From Antedon mediterranea (lineage: Eukaryota; Echinodermata; Crinoidea; Comatulida; Antedonidae), in the NCBI RefSeq assembly GCF_964355755.1, contig NC_092679.1:4588001-4652000 (forward strand): a DNA stretch of 64,000 nucleotides, in the 5' to 3' direction. The notes beneath the pieces were generated by a model that saw only the letters and a program-made list of their open reading frames with translations, did not search any database and was not told where the DNA came from. Every line of letters begins with the position of its first letter. Positions within the stretch are counted from its first letter, which is position 1. The translations under genes and the position numbers were made by a program. Shown here in pieces: positions 13,401 through 27,500 of the stretch.

Positions 13401-13771
13401 ATTATTAAATGAAGAAATTAAATGTTCTCTAAATGAGAATGGAAAATGAATATTATGCTGAGATAATATCAAATTTTTTTTTGACGTGCGTGACAAGATA
13501 TTGTACATCGTATAGTAATAAATTAATGGTATCGTACAATAATCTTTTCTATTTCATTGTCATTTTAAACTTTGGATCGATATTTTGAAGAAAAAAGAAA
13601 GATTCTTCACAATAGATGATTACTGTAGATTAAATTGAAATAAATGGTTATTGCAAACAATTATGAATAGATTGAAATTTCTTTCTTCTTTATTGAATAT
13701 TAATCAATCCAAAAAAAAAAAGAACAAGGCCAACAGCCATAAGTCGCGTGCTAAAACGCATAGTGATACTG

Positions 13772-13799
13772 GACCGACAGACAGACCGACCGACCGACA
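13772..13799. repeat. Short GACC/GACA simple repeat
   Basis: ACCGACAGACAGACCGACCG is part of a longer dispersed-repeat piece that also shows paired CGCG strings (AAGTCGCGTCCACGCGATT). Confidence 0.5.
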
Positions 13800-13989
13800 T
13801 AATGAACTATAAAGTCGCGTCCACGCGATTAAAACACAGTAACTGTTGTATTCTTGTTCATTTTACATCATGTATTCAGAAACTATACACGATTTCCAAA
13901 TTACAATTTGCAAAAACTAAAAGAATTTTTAAAATGCACATTATGCTTAAAACAACTATTCAATTCCTAAAGAATCGTCAGTCCTATAT

Positions 13990-14320
13990 TTTTTAATGTT
14001 TTTTGTTGTTGAATAGGAGATTCTAAAAGTTCAATTGAGGTTTAACCAAACATTTGTTTCTGATTAAATATAAACATTTATATTGTCTGTTTATAAATTT
14101 TAATTTTTTTTTCTGTAGAAGCGAATAAAAGTTGGCTCAAGTCAAAGTTTTATTTTATTTTTGTTTTTTGTTGTTGAATAGGAGATTCTAAAAGTTTAAT
14201 TGATGTTTATTAAAAAATTTTTCTGATTAAATATAAACATTTTATGTTGTCTGTATATAAAGCTTAATTTTTTTGGCTGTGGAAGCAAATAACAAGATGG
14301 CCTAGTCAAAGTTGATTTTA
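13990..14320. repeat. Tandem duplication, about 165 bp x 2
   Basis: Both copies begin TTTTTGTTGTTGAATAGGAG, continue with ATTCTAAAAGTT and TGATTAAATATAAACATTT, and end near TCAAAGTTTTATTTTA or TCAAAGTTGATTTTA. The copies differ by about 15 percent by eye. Confidence 0.85.
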
Positions 14321-14969
14321 TTCATCTAAATTTGTTCAGGTTTTGGGGATTTAGGTCAGGATTAGCCATTTAATTAAAACCTTATCAAAAACATAGCATA
14401 GACACATTTAAGACCATAAACTAATAGCTTAGTATTAGCCCTAATGAAGGTACTTGACACCAGGCTTTCGCTTATTTAATGATACATAACAGTTTTCTGA
14501 TACGCAGTTGTTATCATGTTCAATTAAAGGTTTTACGCTCTTAGCGCACAAACATGCACTTGATTATGTTCTCGTACTTAGTGCCGGACAGCCCTGCCAA
14601 TGAATTTGATTAAAGCCTTGAGGGAGTACCAACAGGGATTCTTGCAGAAGGGCAAACATATCACTTAACACTATCCAAACACTAAAGATACTCAGGCAGC
14701 AAACCCAGCCAGAGATGCATATAGGTTCCATGCTAATTGAATCACATACCAGTCATTTTACATGTCTTAATTGATTTACTGGTGCTACTGAAAATGACCA
14801 AAATAAACAGTATATTACTTTAAAAATTATAAAAGTGACCAAAATGTTAGGGTTTTGTTCCGCGACACAGTTTTTGCGGATTCTAGGTCCAGGTGATGAC
14901 CGATGACGCACTATGCATAGTTTCTAGGTCATAGGTCATCAAAAATCAAAAGCTCTCTATCAATGAGAG

Positions 14970-15035
14970 GCTTTGAACACACGACCTCGGCCACCACACT
15001 TGTTATAATCACCAAGCTGCATTTCCCTTATTTTC
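14970..15035 (-). mobile_element. tRNA-derived SINE remnant (minus strand)
   Basis: The minus strand reads GGCCGAGGTCGTGTGTTCAA, a weak B-box match, after a TTGGTGATTATAACAAG stretch. No cloverleaf forms. Weak evidence. Confidence 0.3.
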
Positions 15036-15929
15036 ACTTACAAGCTCAATTTTCTGTTAAAATATACATATACATATTTCATATTTGTGTATAAAATTTA
15101 AATGAGCTAATACTTCACAGTAGAATCGATATTTCGTTTTGAGTTGTAAGTAGCCGAAAGAATGCCATTTTAAATAGTCATGTGATTCTTTCGAAAGGTT
15201 AAAGATGACATCATAAATATGTACTCATGACCAAAATACATCTGTAATTTAAAACAGTTAATCCACAAAATATAATGCAAAAATATTATTATTATTATAA
15301 CTGACATATGGGTATAACTTTATTGTTTTGATTGGCTTAATACATTTCTCCATTGAGATCTAGCCATTGAACATGAGATATCCAGTTTTGGTTTTTTTTG
15401 GCTAGAAAATTTGGTTTTTGATTGGTATAATAGATAATTACTATACATGAAGGAGGATCATTTTTATCAAAAGCAAAACTGTAAAAATGTACTGTATGAA
15501 TACCATTTCTTTGAATTCTTTTAGTTTATGTAAACATGGGCATAATTCTATAATACACAGTCAATATTATGACATAAATTGTTGCCTATAATTTCTATGG
15601 TTTAATTGTAACATGTGAGGCTGTATCGCAGAGTTTACCTAAGATACAGTATTCTATCTATATTCATCATAACTTTACTTATTTATGTAGAACATCATTA
15701 TAAAAACAGAATATTATTCCAAGTACAGTACAGCAATAAATATTGATGACTTAATATGCAAAGGAATAATGAACCAAGAATTGAAAGGTATGTTTAAATT
15801 TAATATCTGCCTTCAGGTGAGTGCAACAAATGTATTCAAATAAAATCATGCGATAGAATCAGATATTATCTATTGAACTGATATGGTTTTGTTTATTACA
15901 GTATAGTACATACAGCACTTTATGTTATG

Positions 15930-16560
15930 TTATGTTATTTATTTATTATTCAACATTTTTTGTTTTGTTTTTGACGTTATCAAATTTTTATTTTCTTTTA
16001 AGTTCTGTTATTTATTTGTTAATTTTGTAGCTTAAGTTAGTTAAGATAAAAGGTACCAAGCTTGATTAGCTTCGGCTATACCTTGGCTACCTTTTGTATT
16101 AAATTGTTTTTTTGTTTGATACAATAAAGAAGAAGAAAATATCTTAAAAAATTCTATATTTTAAAAAATACACTTTATGTGGTGATGATAGCTTCTGCAA
16201 CTACACCAAATACTGTAATGGATCACAGGAAAATTGCTACTACACCAAATTGGACAAATGCTCAAGGTAAAAGAACCTTCAAATACAGAGAAACACAAAT
16301 ATGGAATCTTTTACCAACTGAAACTAGAACAAAAGTAACTGGGAAAAATATTTATAAACTAAAAAATATAGCAACTCTACTGTCATCTAAGTGATCCTAC
16401 ATTTTTTTTTTTAAACTGTTCTGTATATATTTTTTAAATTAGGCATACTATGCTTTTATTTTTCTGTATTTTTATATGTTATAATTTTTCTTTACTTTTA
16501 TTATTAAACTTGTAACTGGACCATTTTGGAGAGCAGTACTGCATAGAATAAATAAAATAC
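15930..16560 (+). mobile_element. 3-prime ends of one or two non-LTR retrotransposons
   Basis: TTGATTAGCTTCGGCTATACC, a T-rich stretch and ACAATAAAGAAGAAGAAAA look like the 3-prime UTR and tail of a LINE (15,930-16,138). A second piece (16,179-16,560) encodes the end of an ORF2-like protein and finishes AGAATAAATAAAATA. The pieces are 5-prime truncated, as is typical for LINEs. Confidence 0.65.
16179..16394 (+). pseudogene. LINE ORF2 C-terminal fragment
   Basis: The frame encodes GKRTFKYRETQIWNLLPTET, close to the 'G.R.FKYRG..LWNSLP' block found downstream of reverse transcriptase in CR1/L2/Jockey-type LINEs. It stops about 30 residues later. No reverse transcriptase domain is present upstream, so this is a truncated dead copy. 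Confidence 0.65.
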
Positions 16561-16667
16561 TGTATCACAACACCGGTTGAATGCAATCATGTTTTAAAAA
16601 TATATAATTCAAAGATAGTATCACATGATTATTAATGTAATTTATCTTTTTTTATGTGTTTTATTGG

Positions 16668-16750
16668 AATTTTAGAGGCCCTTGAATATCAACTGGTATT
16701 ATAATTAAATTGTCCAGCTGGAAGGGTTACCCTCTATAAATAAAGTTAAA
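16668..16750 (+). mobile_element. SINE fragment (3-prime part)
   Basis: TAGAGGCCCTTGAATATCAA, then CTGGAAGGGTTACCCTCTAT, ending in AATAAAGTTAAAATAA. It is in the opposite orientation to the related piece at 5,572-5,645. Confidence 0.6.
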
Positions 16751-17469
16751 ATAACAAGAAATAAATGTGAAGACGACGTTTCATTTATGTTTTATAGTTT
16801 TTGTTGCTGCATTGAAAATTAATATCTAAACTAAACAAATTTATTTTCATTATATTTTTTTCGTCTTGTATATGTGTGTAGTGGTGTGTAATTGAAATTG
16901 TGATAGGTTTTGCAACTACACCAACTTCCGATTTTTTTCAGAAAAATGATGTTCGTTTCTTCTGTATTGCTTCATAAGTTGTGTGTAGCATTGTGTAATT
17001 TAAAAATTCCCTATTCTTAATTCTTATAACGATGAACTTCTTTAACAAATGGATTTTAAACATGCATCCATTGGGAGACCATTGTACGTGCACTAACCGT
17101 ACACATCAAATTATCTTAATAAAAAAAAACACAATACTTGAGAAAAACAATTATAAGAAAAATAATTGTTATCCAACCCCAAGATGAAACTGGAACAGAA
17201 ATGATAAACTTTTGAACTTGTCATGTATATTTTATAATGCCATTTCATTCACGAATATTTAAATCGAGAATGAACTTTAAGTAGAAACATTTGAAATAAA
17301 TATCGCAATATGTTCGCCCGCTCAAGCAATTTGCTCTTTGTTTACACAAAGTACAATGTACGATGATAAAACAAATATTGCATTAAAAGTTTATTACTAG
17401 AACTGTTTAATAAACAGAGGTTTATTGTACACACATATCATATTCATTAGAATAAAAGCCTTGAGCACT
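16751..17469. other. Non-coding stretch, nothing recognised
   Basis: AT-rich; no supported exon or structured repeat. Confidence 0.45.
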
Positions 17470-17665
17470 TATTGTTTGGGAGGGTTTTGAGAAGGGTGTT
17501 TAAACATTCAAGAGGCGATTATTCAAGAGGCGCATATTTAGGGAGGCATTTAATTTTTGGGGTGTAATATGTAACATGTATAATAAAATAAATTTAAAAA
17601 ATACAACACAATTAATATCAAGAAGTGATAAAATACAGTAAAAATTGTATCAAAATGCTTGGTAA
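17470..17665 (+). repeat. Dispersed repeat B, uninterrupted copy
   Basis: The segment contains GAGGCGCATATTTAGGGAGG, GGGTGTAATATGTAACATG and then ACAGTAAAAATTGTATC with AAAATGCTTGGTAA. The same order is found at 28,740-28,860 and 29,835-29,900, where the two halves are separated by almost 1 kb. Confidence 0.75.
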
Positions 17666-17949
17666 ATTTACAAAAAGGACCCATTGACAAAGCGAATCAC
17701 TCGACAGACAGAACAGATAGACAAGTATCAAATATATGGATAATGTTAAATAGGATGGGGAAATGGACAGGCAGGACCAACTGACAAACAGGACCAACCG
17801 ACAGACAAGACAATAAAATACATAGGTAGACAAGTGTAATACAGTACACCGAATATGCAACTTAGTAGTAAATGTTATGCATCAATAAACATCAATTCTT
17901 AGATGTGAGAAAGGGTTAAGTCTATAGTAGGTCTTTCACATACAAAAGT

Positions 17950-18240
17950 TACCTACCTCATAACAATCAGGGAGAATTCCTTGTAATTTTCGTTGGTGTT
18001 GAATTCATACAAATGTAACCTTGTGTAGGCCGGACAGATGGCGGGGAAGATAATAAGCTATCTTCCCCGCCAACAGACTGACTGACGAAGACAGTACTTT
18101 GTCCAGGGACAAGATGGCACTCGTAGGTTTCAAACTTGTGCCCTATCGCACATGACTTTGATACCTTACCATCAATCAAGTCACCGTACTCTAAGGCTGC
18201 TACCCGCACGCTAGGACGATAACGATCCACGGTAATTAGA
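17950..18240 (-). mobile_element. tRNA-derived SINE
   Basis: The minus strand reads GGTGACTTGATTGATGGTAA, then GGCACAAGTTTGAAACCTAC, an A-box/B-box-like pair at tRNA spacing. A hairpin-forming body follows (GGCGGGGAAGATAGC and GCTATCTTCCCCGCC are inverted repeats). The 108-codon open frame that overlaps it is an accident of this repeat. Confidence 0.55.
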
Positions 18241-18375
18241 TAATCTTTTATTTTTCTTTTAGATTTCTTTGGTTTTATGTAGCAAAAATGCACCTTTATC
18301 TATTTATTTTTGGTCGCTACTGGCTCTGAAAAAAACTACAAAGCATCCTGTATTTAATAAAACATCCAATCTTAC

Positions 18376-18559
18376 CGGTATTGACAAATTCTCTGCCAGA
18401 TTCTTAAGGATTGCTGCCTCTTTAGCTAGAAGGTTGGTTCGTTTTAGAAAGTTGCCCTGAAGTCGGATGTCAAACTCTTTCCTAACAAGAGATGCCACTG
18501 AATCAAGGATGATCAACTTGATACCTTTCGTTATCACCTCGTACTCAAATGTTTCAAGT
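18376..18559 (-). CDS. RAD51B: RAD51B exon 6 (Walker B)
   Basis: 184 nt, acceptor TTTTTAG and donor CCG|GTAAGA. Encodes ITKGIKLIILDSVASLVRKE, FDIRLQGN, LLAKEAAILKNLAENLSIP. It lies about 8 kb from exon 5. Phase 0 at the end, so the next exon should start with VILTNQ. Confidence 0.95.
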
Positions 18560-21500
18560 CTAAAAAAATTATGATACATTTGATTTTATTTATACATGTT
18601 TGACAATGACAAAATGAAGAAAATAAAAATTGTAAGCTATTCGGGTGTGTTTCTAAAATACTGTTTGTTTTAAAACGAGGATTCAAATTAAATTAATTTG
18701 TCATTTGAATATACAATGAAATAGTATTAGCTTGGTGAATAATTGATAAATAATTGAATTATGAGTGAAACATATTTGGATATTTCAAGCCATTATGGTT
18801 TGATGGGACTGCCGACTCTTGTAGTTACAGTAATCGTATTACTTTAGCAGTCCCTAGGCCTAGTGTGTAAACATTATTGACATAATTTCATAAACATCTT
18901 CATGTCGTACAACTACTCGTAACATTTTTTCTCAACTTTCTATCATCTAAAAGTCGTAGTTAGTCATGCCTCGGGTCACATTCTATGGTCACCGTACAGG
19001 TAGGCTACTACATTAGTACTTCTATGAATGGATGACTAGCCGGTGACAATAACGCTAGTTGGCCATACCCAGTACCGTTTTAATTTTACGATCATTCGGG
19101 AAACCACCTTACGACGATTCATCTTTTTACATTGTATATTATGTTTTGTTGGTCAAATAAATAAATGAAATGAAATGGCAGACGGAAGCTCTCAGTCTGG
19201 TGAGATGTGTGTGGTGTTCTGTAATGTTGACCAGTATGAGATCCAAATGACAAATTTCCGGGATAAAAATTGATTTGGTTAGACTATGGGTTGGTAATGG
19301 ATCTTTTGAGGGTGGAAAACATTAAAATAAATAGCCCTTATTTTCTATGCAGAAAATATTAAATATTTTATGATCTGATTATTATTATTGAATATTACCC
19401 TTTTTCCAGTTTTATTATTATAATTATTATAAATTAATGGAAATTTATGTAAATAATAGGTTCACTTTATGTTATAATATAATTACTTTGTATCTGAGGT
19501 TTTACATCTTTTCAAATTCATTACAGACTCTGTGAGAAGTCTAAATCCCCTGGGCAGTTTATTATTTTATGACTAGGTATTTTTAGGTTCTTTGATGAAA
19601 TAGTAATTAGTAATAGGTATCAACATTAACATGGTACAGTGGATATTATGATAAAAATAATTCACGCTTGACAGCGTAAACATCCATCAAATGAAATTGA
19701 CAATATGAAAATAATGTTCATATAGAAAGGATAGATTCAAGATACCATATCATTACTTTTATTTATTTATATTTGTATTCAAATATTTTAAAATAATTAA
19801 AAACTTTTCCGAAATCCCAACATTAGAAACGAGGTGTGTGCCTTTTGTAAAATGTATTATAGTAATATTTATTTTTCCATCACAAAAGTAACAAAAAACT
19901 CACACAACATAAACAACAATATAGGCAACCCACTATATAATTCAATTTGATATGTTATAGAACTTAAAACAAAAAAACTAAAGAGTACTAACAGTACCCT
20001 CCCACTCCCTCACATTGACACCCCAAAACAGCATCCCCTTAATAAACAGTTGGCTGTAGTGTCTGCCTCCTTGTTTATTTCAACGGAAAGTGTCCCCTTG
20101 TTATGAGTACCCAAAAGAGGTGTTTAATGTATAAAAGATGTATTGTCCCACAAACACATGAAAAATGAAGATTAAATAAATCAGACTTTTAATAGGTTAT
20201 TTTGAAGTTTTAATAGAGTAATTCTCTTCCATAGAAAAAAAAAATGTTTTAAAATGACGAAATAATTGGCTAATAAATTCAACCAAAAACCCATTGGCTG
20301 GCAGCCAATTTGACTATTTTTTGCGTGAATTTCAGTTTTTTTAGGTAATTTTTTCTTGATTCAATTTTTGGTCAAAGTGGATAACTATTATGTAAAAAAT
20401 TAAAATATTTTTTAATGTACTTTTTCAGGGGGACAATGCATCTTTAAATGAAAAAATGGATAGTATACTGTTAGAAAACTATTATTAGAAAAATACCAGC
20501 GATGAAAAAGACAATTTCTAATCTATTTATTAGGACTCGACCCAATGACAATTGGAATTTATATTATTGTAATCAGCTTTATTATTATTATTTTTTTATT
20601 ATATCAATATTTATAAAGCGTCAATTCAAAGACCGAGGTACAAAATCAAAGGCGCTGGGCATGTTAGTGGTCGAAAAAATGAGTTTTGAGCAATTTTTTT
20701 AATAAGGCAACAGAAGAGTAGTGTTTTATTTGTGGGGGGAGTGAATTCCAGAGTGTGGGTGCTGCAAAAGAAAACGATCTATGACCAAAGGTCGAAGTGT
20801 GCTATAGGCATTTTGGTATTACGGTAGTACATGTTTTATAGATACTAATAATTTTTTCCCTACCACAACGGGGATTGTTTGACTTACAAACAGCAGGCTA
20901 AGTTATTTTTAAGCGCACACTGGCAAATGATGTACACTGGACATACTACAGTCCTAGGTAGTAGAACACCTTTACAACATATAATTATCTCAATTATTAA
21001 ACTGCAAAATCAAGCGTTATATATTTATTCTTTCAGTTTTTAAATGATACTTTGATTTCAACTTGAACATTCTTCATTGTCTGTCCTTGACAAAATACGT
21101 CAAATTGGCAGGGAATGTCTAAAAAATCATATTGTAGTAGTAGTAGTTGTTCACAAAATTACAGCATTCATTTCGAAAAGAAGCTCAGTTAGCATTAAAG
21201 TAATCTTGAAAAGAAGCCCACCCAAGATTCCTTTTAAAAAATGAAGTCCATTTATGGTATACCCTTTAGACGTTCATGACCATGCACAATTCTAAATTTA
21301 ATTGTTTTCAAGCTATGTTAAAAAACGTCAACTACCATAAAATAATTAAAGTACTGGATAAAAATGGTAAGTAACATTAAATGGTTTGGTAGTAGTCTGA
21401 AGTTCTGTCTACAATATAAAACTAGTTTGACAAAAAAGATGTAAGGTGCCCAAATATGGTAATTGATATGTCCAAATATGGTAGTGATATGACATCATCA

Positions 21501-24500
21501 TGTCCATATATATCACACTTTTTAAAGTTTGATAGTGTAGACAATCAGAGCTTAAAACATAAAAGCATGTCAAACTAGTTTGACAAAAAAGATGTAAGGT
21601 GCTCAAATATGGTAATTGTATGTCCAAATATGGTAGTGATGACATCATCATGTTCATATATATCACACTTTTTAAAGTTTGATAGTGTAGACAATCAGAG
21701 CTTAAAACGTAAAAGCACGTCCAGACATCCTGAGGGCAGACTTCAATATACCAGTATGAACACACCCTATTTATTATGTCAAAGGTCATCCATTATAGTA
21801 TCTACATATTATATAGTATTATACGTATCAGAAATATACTTGAATCTATAGTGAGTAATGTTCCATATATATTGCTACACATTATTGCTTAAACGAGCAC
21901 AAGACATGGCTTATCTGCTCACGGCAATATAATCGTAGTCACATCAATTTCAAAGGACTTGAAACATTGCCAAAGAAAACAAATGAAATAAATTAATGTG
22001 ATTATTTTAAATGATTACAAACTATACTATATATAAGAATAATTTAAAGTCTTTTTGCTACAATCAAATATTAACATTAATATATAAATTAATGCAATTA
22101 TTTCAATTAATGAAATATCACCAATTTATATCAAAATTATTGTTGTTATGTAATTAATTTGTAGTAGCAATTTAATACTCACTATCAATTAATGAAATTA
22201 TTTCAAATAATTAAATTCATTGAAATAAATAATTTGAATAATTGGTAGTAGAAATTAGATATAAACATTAGAATTTATTATTTGAAAGTTACGTTAATTT
22301 ATAACAATTTCTTTTACCCATTTAGTAAAATCCTGTACAATGAATTATATATTTGAAGCCGCCAATTAATGCAATAATTTATACAAAACTGATTAATGAT
22401 TACCATATATATATAAATATAAATCCAAACGCAAATTATAATGTGGGTATCAGTGGCTGGATCTCAATAGAGATACAAGATAAAATAAGCACTGAAAATG
22501 ACAATGCTGTGGGTGTCAGTGGATGGATCTCAATGGAGATACAAATAAAATAAGCACTGAAAAATGACAATGCTGTGGGTATCAGTGACTGGATCTCAAT
22601 GGAGATACAAGATAAAACTAGAAAGACACTCCGAGAGTGCATACCTCCGCCTACTGTAAAATTCTCCTACATAAGATTTCTCCGGTAACAAAGAAATATA
22701 TATATATATTTGTGTGTGTCTTAATGCTGTTTGTGATTTAGGCTAATTTCACTACAAGCATGTGTATGCGAGTTTGGTTATGTAACAAGCCTTTCAATTA
22801 ACAATAGCTTCAGTTGACTAACAATAGAATAGCAACGCGAAAATCAAACGAGTGAATTTGAAAAGAAATAGGTTTTTTAAACTACTCGCATCAAAAAAAC
22901 GTGCACATTAAATCAAATTATGTTTTATTAAAACATAATTATTTAAAACTTTTAAATTTACAAATTACAAATTATACCTCTTGCACAAAAATGAAGTTTT
23001 TTGGACAAGTAGTTCTCGAGAAAATGCAATTTTAGTTTATTTGTTACTATAAGACTGCTCGCCGGCTTTTGGAAAATTCTGTCCTATCTTTTAACACTAG
23101 CAGGTCTGAACAGTATACCGAAAAAGTGGTCCAGAATTGGGACCATGGTCCCAAATGGTCACGAAATTTAATGGAATGGTCCTTGACCACATATCTATCC
23201 TTATATTCATTTTGGTAAAGATCTTGTAATTACTTTTTGAGTAATCCTGCTAACAACCAAACAAACAAACAAACACACGCTACCGATTACATATACCTCC
23301 TTGGCGGAGGTAAATAAGCACTGAAAAATGATCAGTGGCTGGATTTCAATGGAGATACAAAATAAAATAAGCAAAAAGCTAAATCAAAAGAATATTTAAG
23401 TAAAACAGCCAGAAAAAGTAGCAGAGCTTTCGGGCAACACTAGCCCTTCATCAGTGCAATTGTATATCATAAAAATTATATCATAAAAATTACATTTCGG
23501 TATTAAGAGCCCATCTCAAGTGAGTCAATGTCCAAGTTAAGAAAGGGGATGCTATAATTCGCAAAGTCTCAGATAACGACAAATTATAATATTAATTTGC
23601 AGAATTACAGACATATTCTATTGAATTTATAGTCCTTTTTGATTTAATAAATACTTTTACAGTTCTGTCCCTTTAACATGTCTTTTAGTGACAATTTTAG
23701 TGACAATTTTAGTGGTGTTAGTGGAAAATGAGATAATGATAAAATACAGTGTATTTTTACACACGCATAAAAGTTCCATAAATATCTCGTTGTTTAACAT
23801 TGCAAATACACAGTAATACAGTATGCATCATATTTTATTACTTGAAATCATAAATAAGCAGGCCGAATCACATGAACACATATATAAATGTCAACTTAAA
23901 CACATAAATTGAATGCTATGAATCGTGGGAAATGGAAGACCTTTGACCTATCAGTTTGCGATTATTGATGTTTTTAGGGTTAAAATAGAATATTAGGAAT
24001 AAGTGTGATGAATTATATTGTTATTCTAATGTATTGAATCAAGTATAACTATTAATGTTGAAAAAACTTATGTAATATAATGCCAGTATTAATGTCACAA
24101 AAACCAATTTCACATCATAATATAAAATAATGTCATGTACTAATACATTAATGTCATTGTCACATACATAAATGTCATATAATATGTCACATAATGCATA
24201 TTAGTGACAATTTTTAAATAATGTCACATGAATTATGTCACATAAATGTTTGATTTTGTTAATATGTCATATAATGCATCACAATTTTTAAATAATGTCA
24301 CATGAATTATGTCACATTTTTCATTTATTATTACTTAAAAATGTAACATTAATGTTAATAAATAATGTCACATAATGCATATCACATAATTTTTAAATAA
24401 TGTCACATAAATGTATAATTTATTATTACATAATAATAACATATTGTAAACATATCTTGTCACATAATATATAAATAATGTCACAACACATAATTGAACA

Positions 24501-27500
24501 ATATGAATCATAGACAACAGGAGACCTTTTGCAGACTCTTTTTTTTATCATCTGTAAAGTAATTGATGCGTTTTTAATCTTTGGGTTGAATAGAATATTA
24601 TTAGAACAAAAATGTTTTGAATTAATGCAATTACAAATGTCAACCTCGATAAATGAAACACTCCGATGAATTATGGGAATAGAAACTTTTGATTTATTAA
24701 TATTATTTTGCGATTTATCCGATTTAATCATAGCATTAATATGCAATACAAACTTTTGAATAGTAAATTAATTGGTTAAAGTTTATTAATAAATAAATAC
24801 AAATTTAATAATTTAATTTAAACTCAACTAAATGTAAATAAAGTAAATATAGAATAAAAAATATATAAATTATATTTATAATAAATATAACTTTTTATAT
24901 TAATGTTTCCGTTCTGTAGGATTGGTCCGAAGTTCAATGTTTATCTTATCTTAGTAATATTTTTTTTTAAATCGTTATTACATGAAAATTTTAATAATAA
25001 TAAAAATATTACTGGATAATATTTTATTATAATATTGTTTCTTTTCATTAGAAATAAATGATGTTCCTTTTCATCTTCTATAGCACATAAATCATTTGAT
25101 GTGACCTTGATCGGGGGGACAATTGTATGTAGTATAAATTGCATTATTATAAATAATGCAATACTCCTTAAATACGTCCCTCACTGTTTTCACTGCTTTT
25201 TATAATAGAAGAAAATGGGAAGCCTTCATGTGTAATGAATAGCCTATATATCATAGGTTATTACGGCTTGAGAGGGACAGGCTGAATGAGCTGCTAGTAG
25301 AACGAGGTTGTCACACACGAATTTAGAATGTATTGCGAGGTTCATGACACGATGTACAACCTATATCTTTGGCAAATAAATCGCGTAATCAAACGCATCA
25401 AATCATTGAATATTGCTGCTGCATGTTACAAAATTATTCGGTTTGCATTTCTGTGTTCGATATATTGACGACGCAAATTCTACGCAAGATTATTCACATC
25501 AAAAATATTTATTAGAGCCCTGGTTTCCAAACTATTATTGTATTCTAGTTCACAACTAGATCGCCAATTTCAAAGCATGCTATTAGTATTAGTATAATAT
25601 TGCTCACTTTAAAATGTGTGTTTACCATTTTGTTTTTACTTAGTTGTGTGGAAGTATTAGGAAGTATATTTGGTATGAGTGTATATTTGGTATGAGTGTA
25701 TATTTAGTATGAGTGTATATTTAGTATGAGTGTATATTTAGTATGAGTGTATATTTGGTATGAGTGTATATTTGGTATGAGTGTATCTTCAGTAAGCTAC
25801 AGAGTTTTTCTTACAGCACACAATCATACACATAGGGTGTGATGGTATAGTGGTAGTAATCAATCACACAGAGTCTTGAAATCCAGCTATAAATAAATAA
25901 ACGTTTTATTGGGTTGTTCCAACATAACAGTCTAAAAACATGAGTCTCTCCATCCTCAACACCCACGAGGTCTCACCCTAGACGCCCTCTATGAGTAACG
26001 TTCACTTATAGAGTAACATAGGGTATCAAAATGCAGACCAGAAGGTTTTGTACATTTGAAAATTATCCACCATCTTGGATTTAATATGGCAGACAAAATG
26101 GTGACAGAAACCTCCAAACTTGGGCTGCTTTTGTTCGTTATAAATGCCCAGTGAGGAGGGGGAAATAAGGTATTAAAAGGACTGGAATTGTAGGTACTTC
26201 TGAAATATGTCTGAGGCATATTCCAGACATTTCGCTTGTGACAGTATAACATTAGAGATGTTTCGTTTTAACATGTTTTTGAAGCACAAAAACCAAAACA
26301 ATAATTCAATATTCGGAATCAGTATACTGTTTCTTCTCATGAGAACTTTTTAATAATATAAAACTTATATACAGTGTTTCAAACACATTATATACAATGG
26401 TACATAAAATATTGGAACTGAAAAAAAATTCTTAATTCCAATTGTGGTATTGTTAGTTCAATCATATCTCCATGGTTCAATAATGTGAACAAATTGTAAT
26501 AATTATAAAAATGTTATAGTGCCCTCACCGATTCAACAGGGACGTACAAGTGGTCTGCTGGTAAACGTACACATTGTTGACTAGCCTCAAGAACTCCTTG
26601 TCTGACGTGAAATGATTTGGATATTTGCTCCTTGCAATTTGTACCAATCTGTTGATATGTAACCATAGAAACTATAAATGATTGATTCCCAGGGCATATA
26701 AACATCATTTTAACATCTCAAATCATTTTGAAACAATTTCTCGAGACAGTTTCTCAAATAATTTCGAGAAAATTTCTCAAGACAGTTTCTCAAATAATTT
26801 CGAGACAATTTCTCGAGACAGTTTCTTAAATAACTTCGAGACAATTTCTCAAGACACTTTCTCAAATAATTTTGAGACAATTTCTCGAGACAGCTTCTCA
26901 AATAATTTTTAGACAATTTCTAGAGACACTTTCTCAAATAATTTCGAGACAATTTCTCAAGACACTTTTAATAACTCAACGACCATTAGGCTGAGTAAAC
27001 ATAACAATTGCAATACCAATGATAGGCAGTAAAACGAATTGAAAACACTTCAATTTGAATGGGATTTATAAGAGTAATGATAATTATAAGTCAACAATAA
27101 ATTGCTTTAATAAACAGACTGATGCTTTAGTACATTTCAAAGATCATTTCAGTAGCGACAACTCAATGGTACTTAACATATGGCCAAGTTTAATACAGTA
27201 GAATATTATATTAATATTATTGAGTGTGGCTTTAAAATATTGCTCCTCCGTCAGTTCATAGGAGTATCCCCTGAATAAGGGTGTCCCCTGAATAAGGGTG
27301 TCCTCTGAATAGGGGTGTCCCCTGAATAGGGGTATCTCTTGAATAGGGGTGTATCCTGAATAGGTGTGTCCCATTAATGGGGTGTCCCCTTAATAGGAGT
27401 GTCCTTTAATACAGTGTCCTGTTAATAGGGGGTCCCCCGAATAGCAGAGGTGTCCCCTTAATAGGCATTTCTCATGAATAGGGGTGTCCCCTTAATAGAT

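Noticed and set aside
17967-18293. A 108-codon minus-strand frame just downstream of RAD51B exon 6
   Set aside because: I checked it as the missing C-terminal exon. It lacks VILTNQ and all family motifs and coincides with a tRNA-derived SINE.
26514-26708. The longest open frame over RAD51B exon 5 (MMFICPGNQSF start)
   Set aside because: It is the wrong frame. The correct frame, fixed by splice phase, gives LVQIARSKYPNHF, which matches the family.
26682-26916. Overlapping plus and minus frames with NNFETISRDSFS-type repeats
   Set aside because: Translation of the 36-bp intronic minisatellite.
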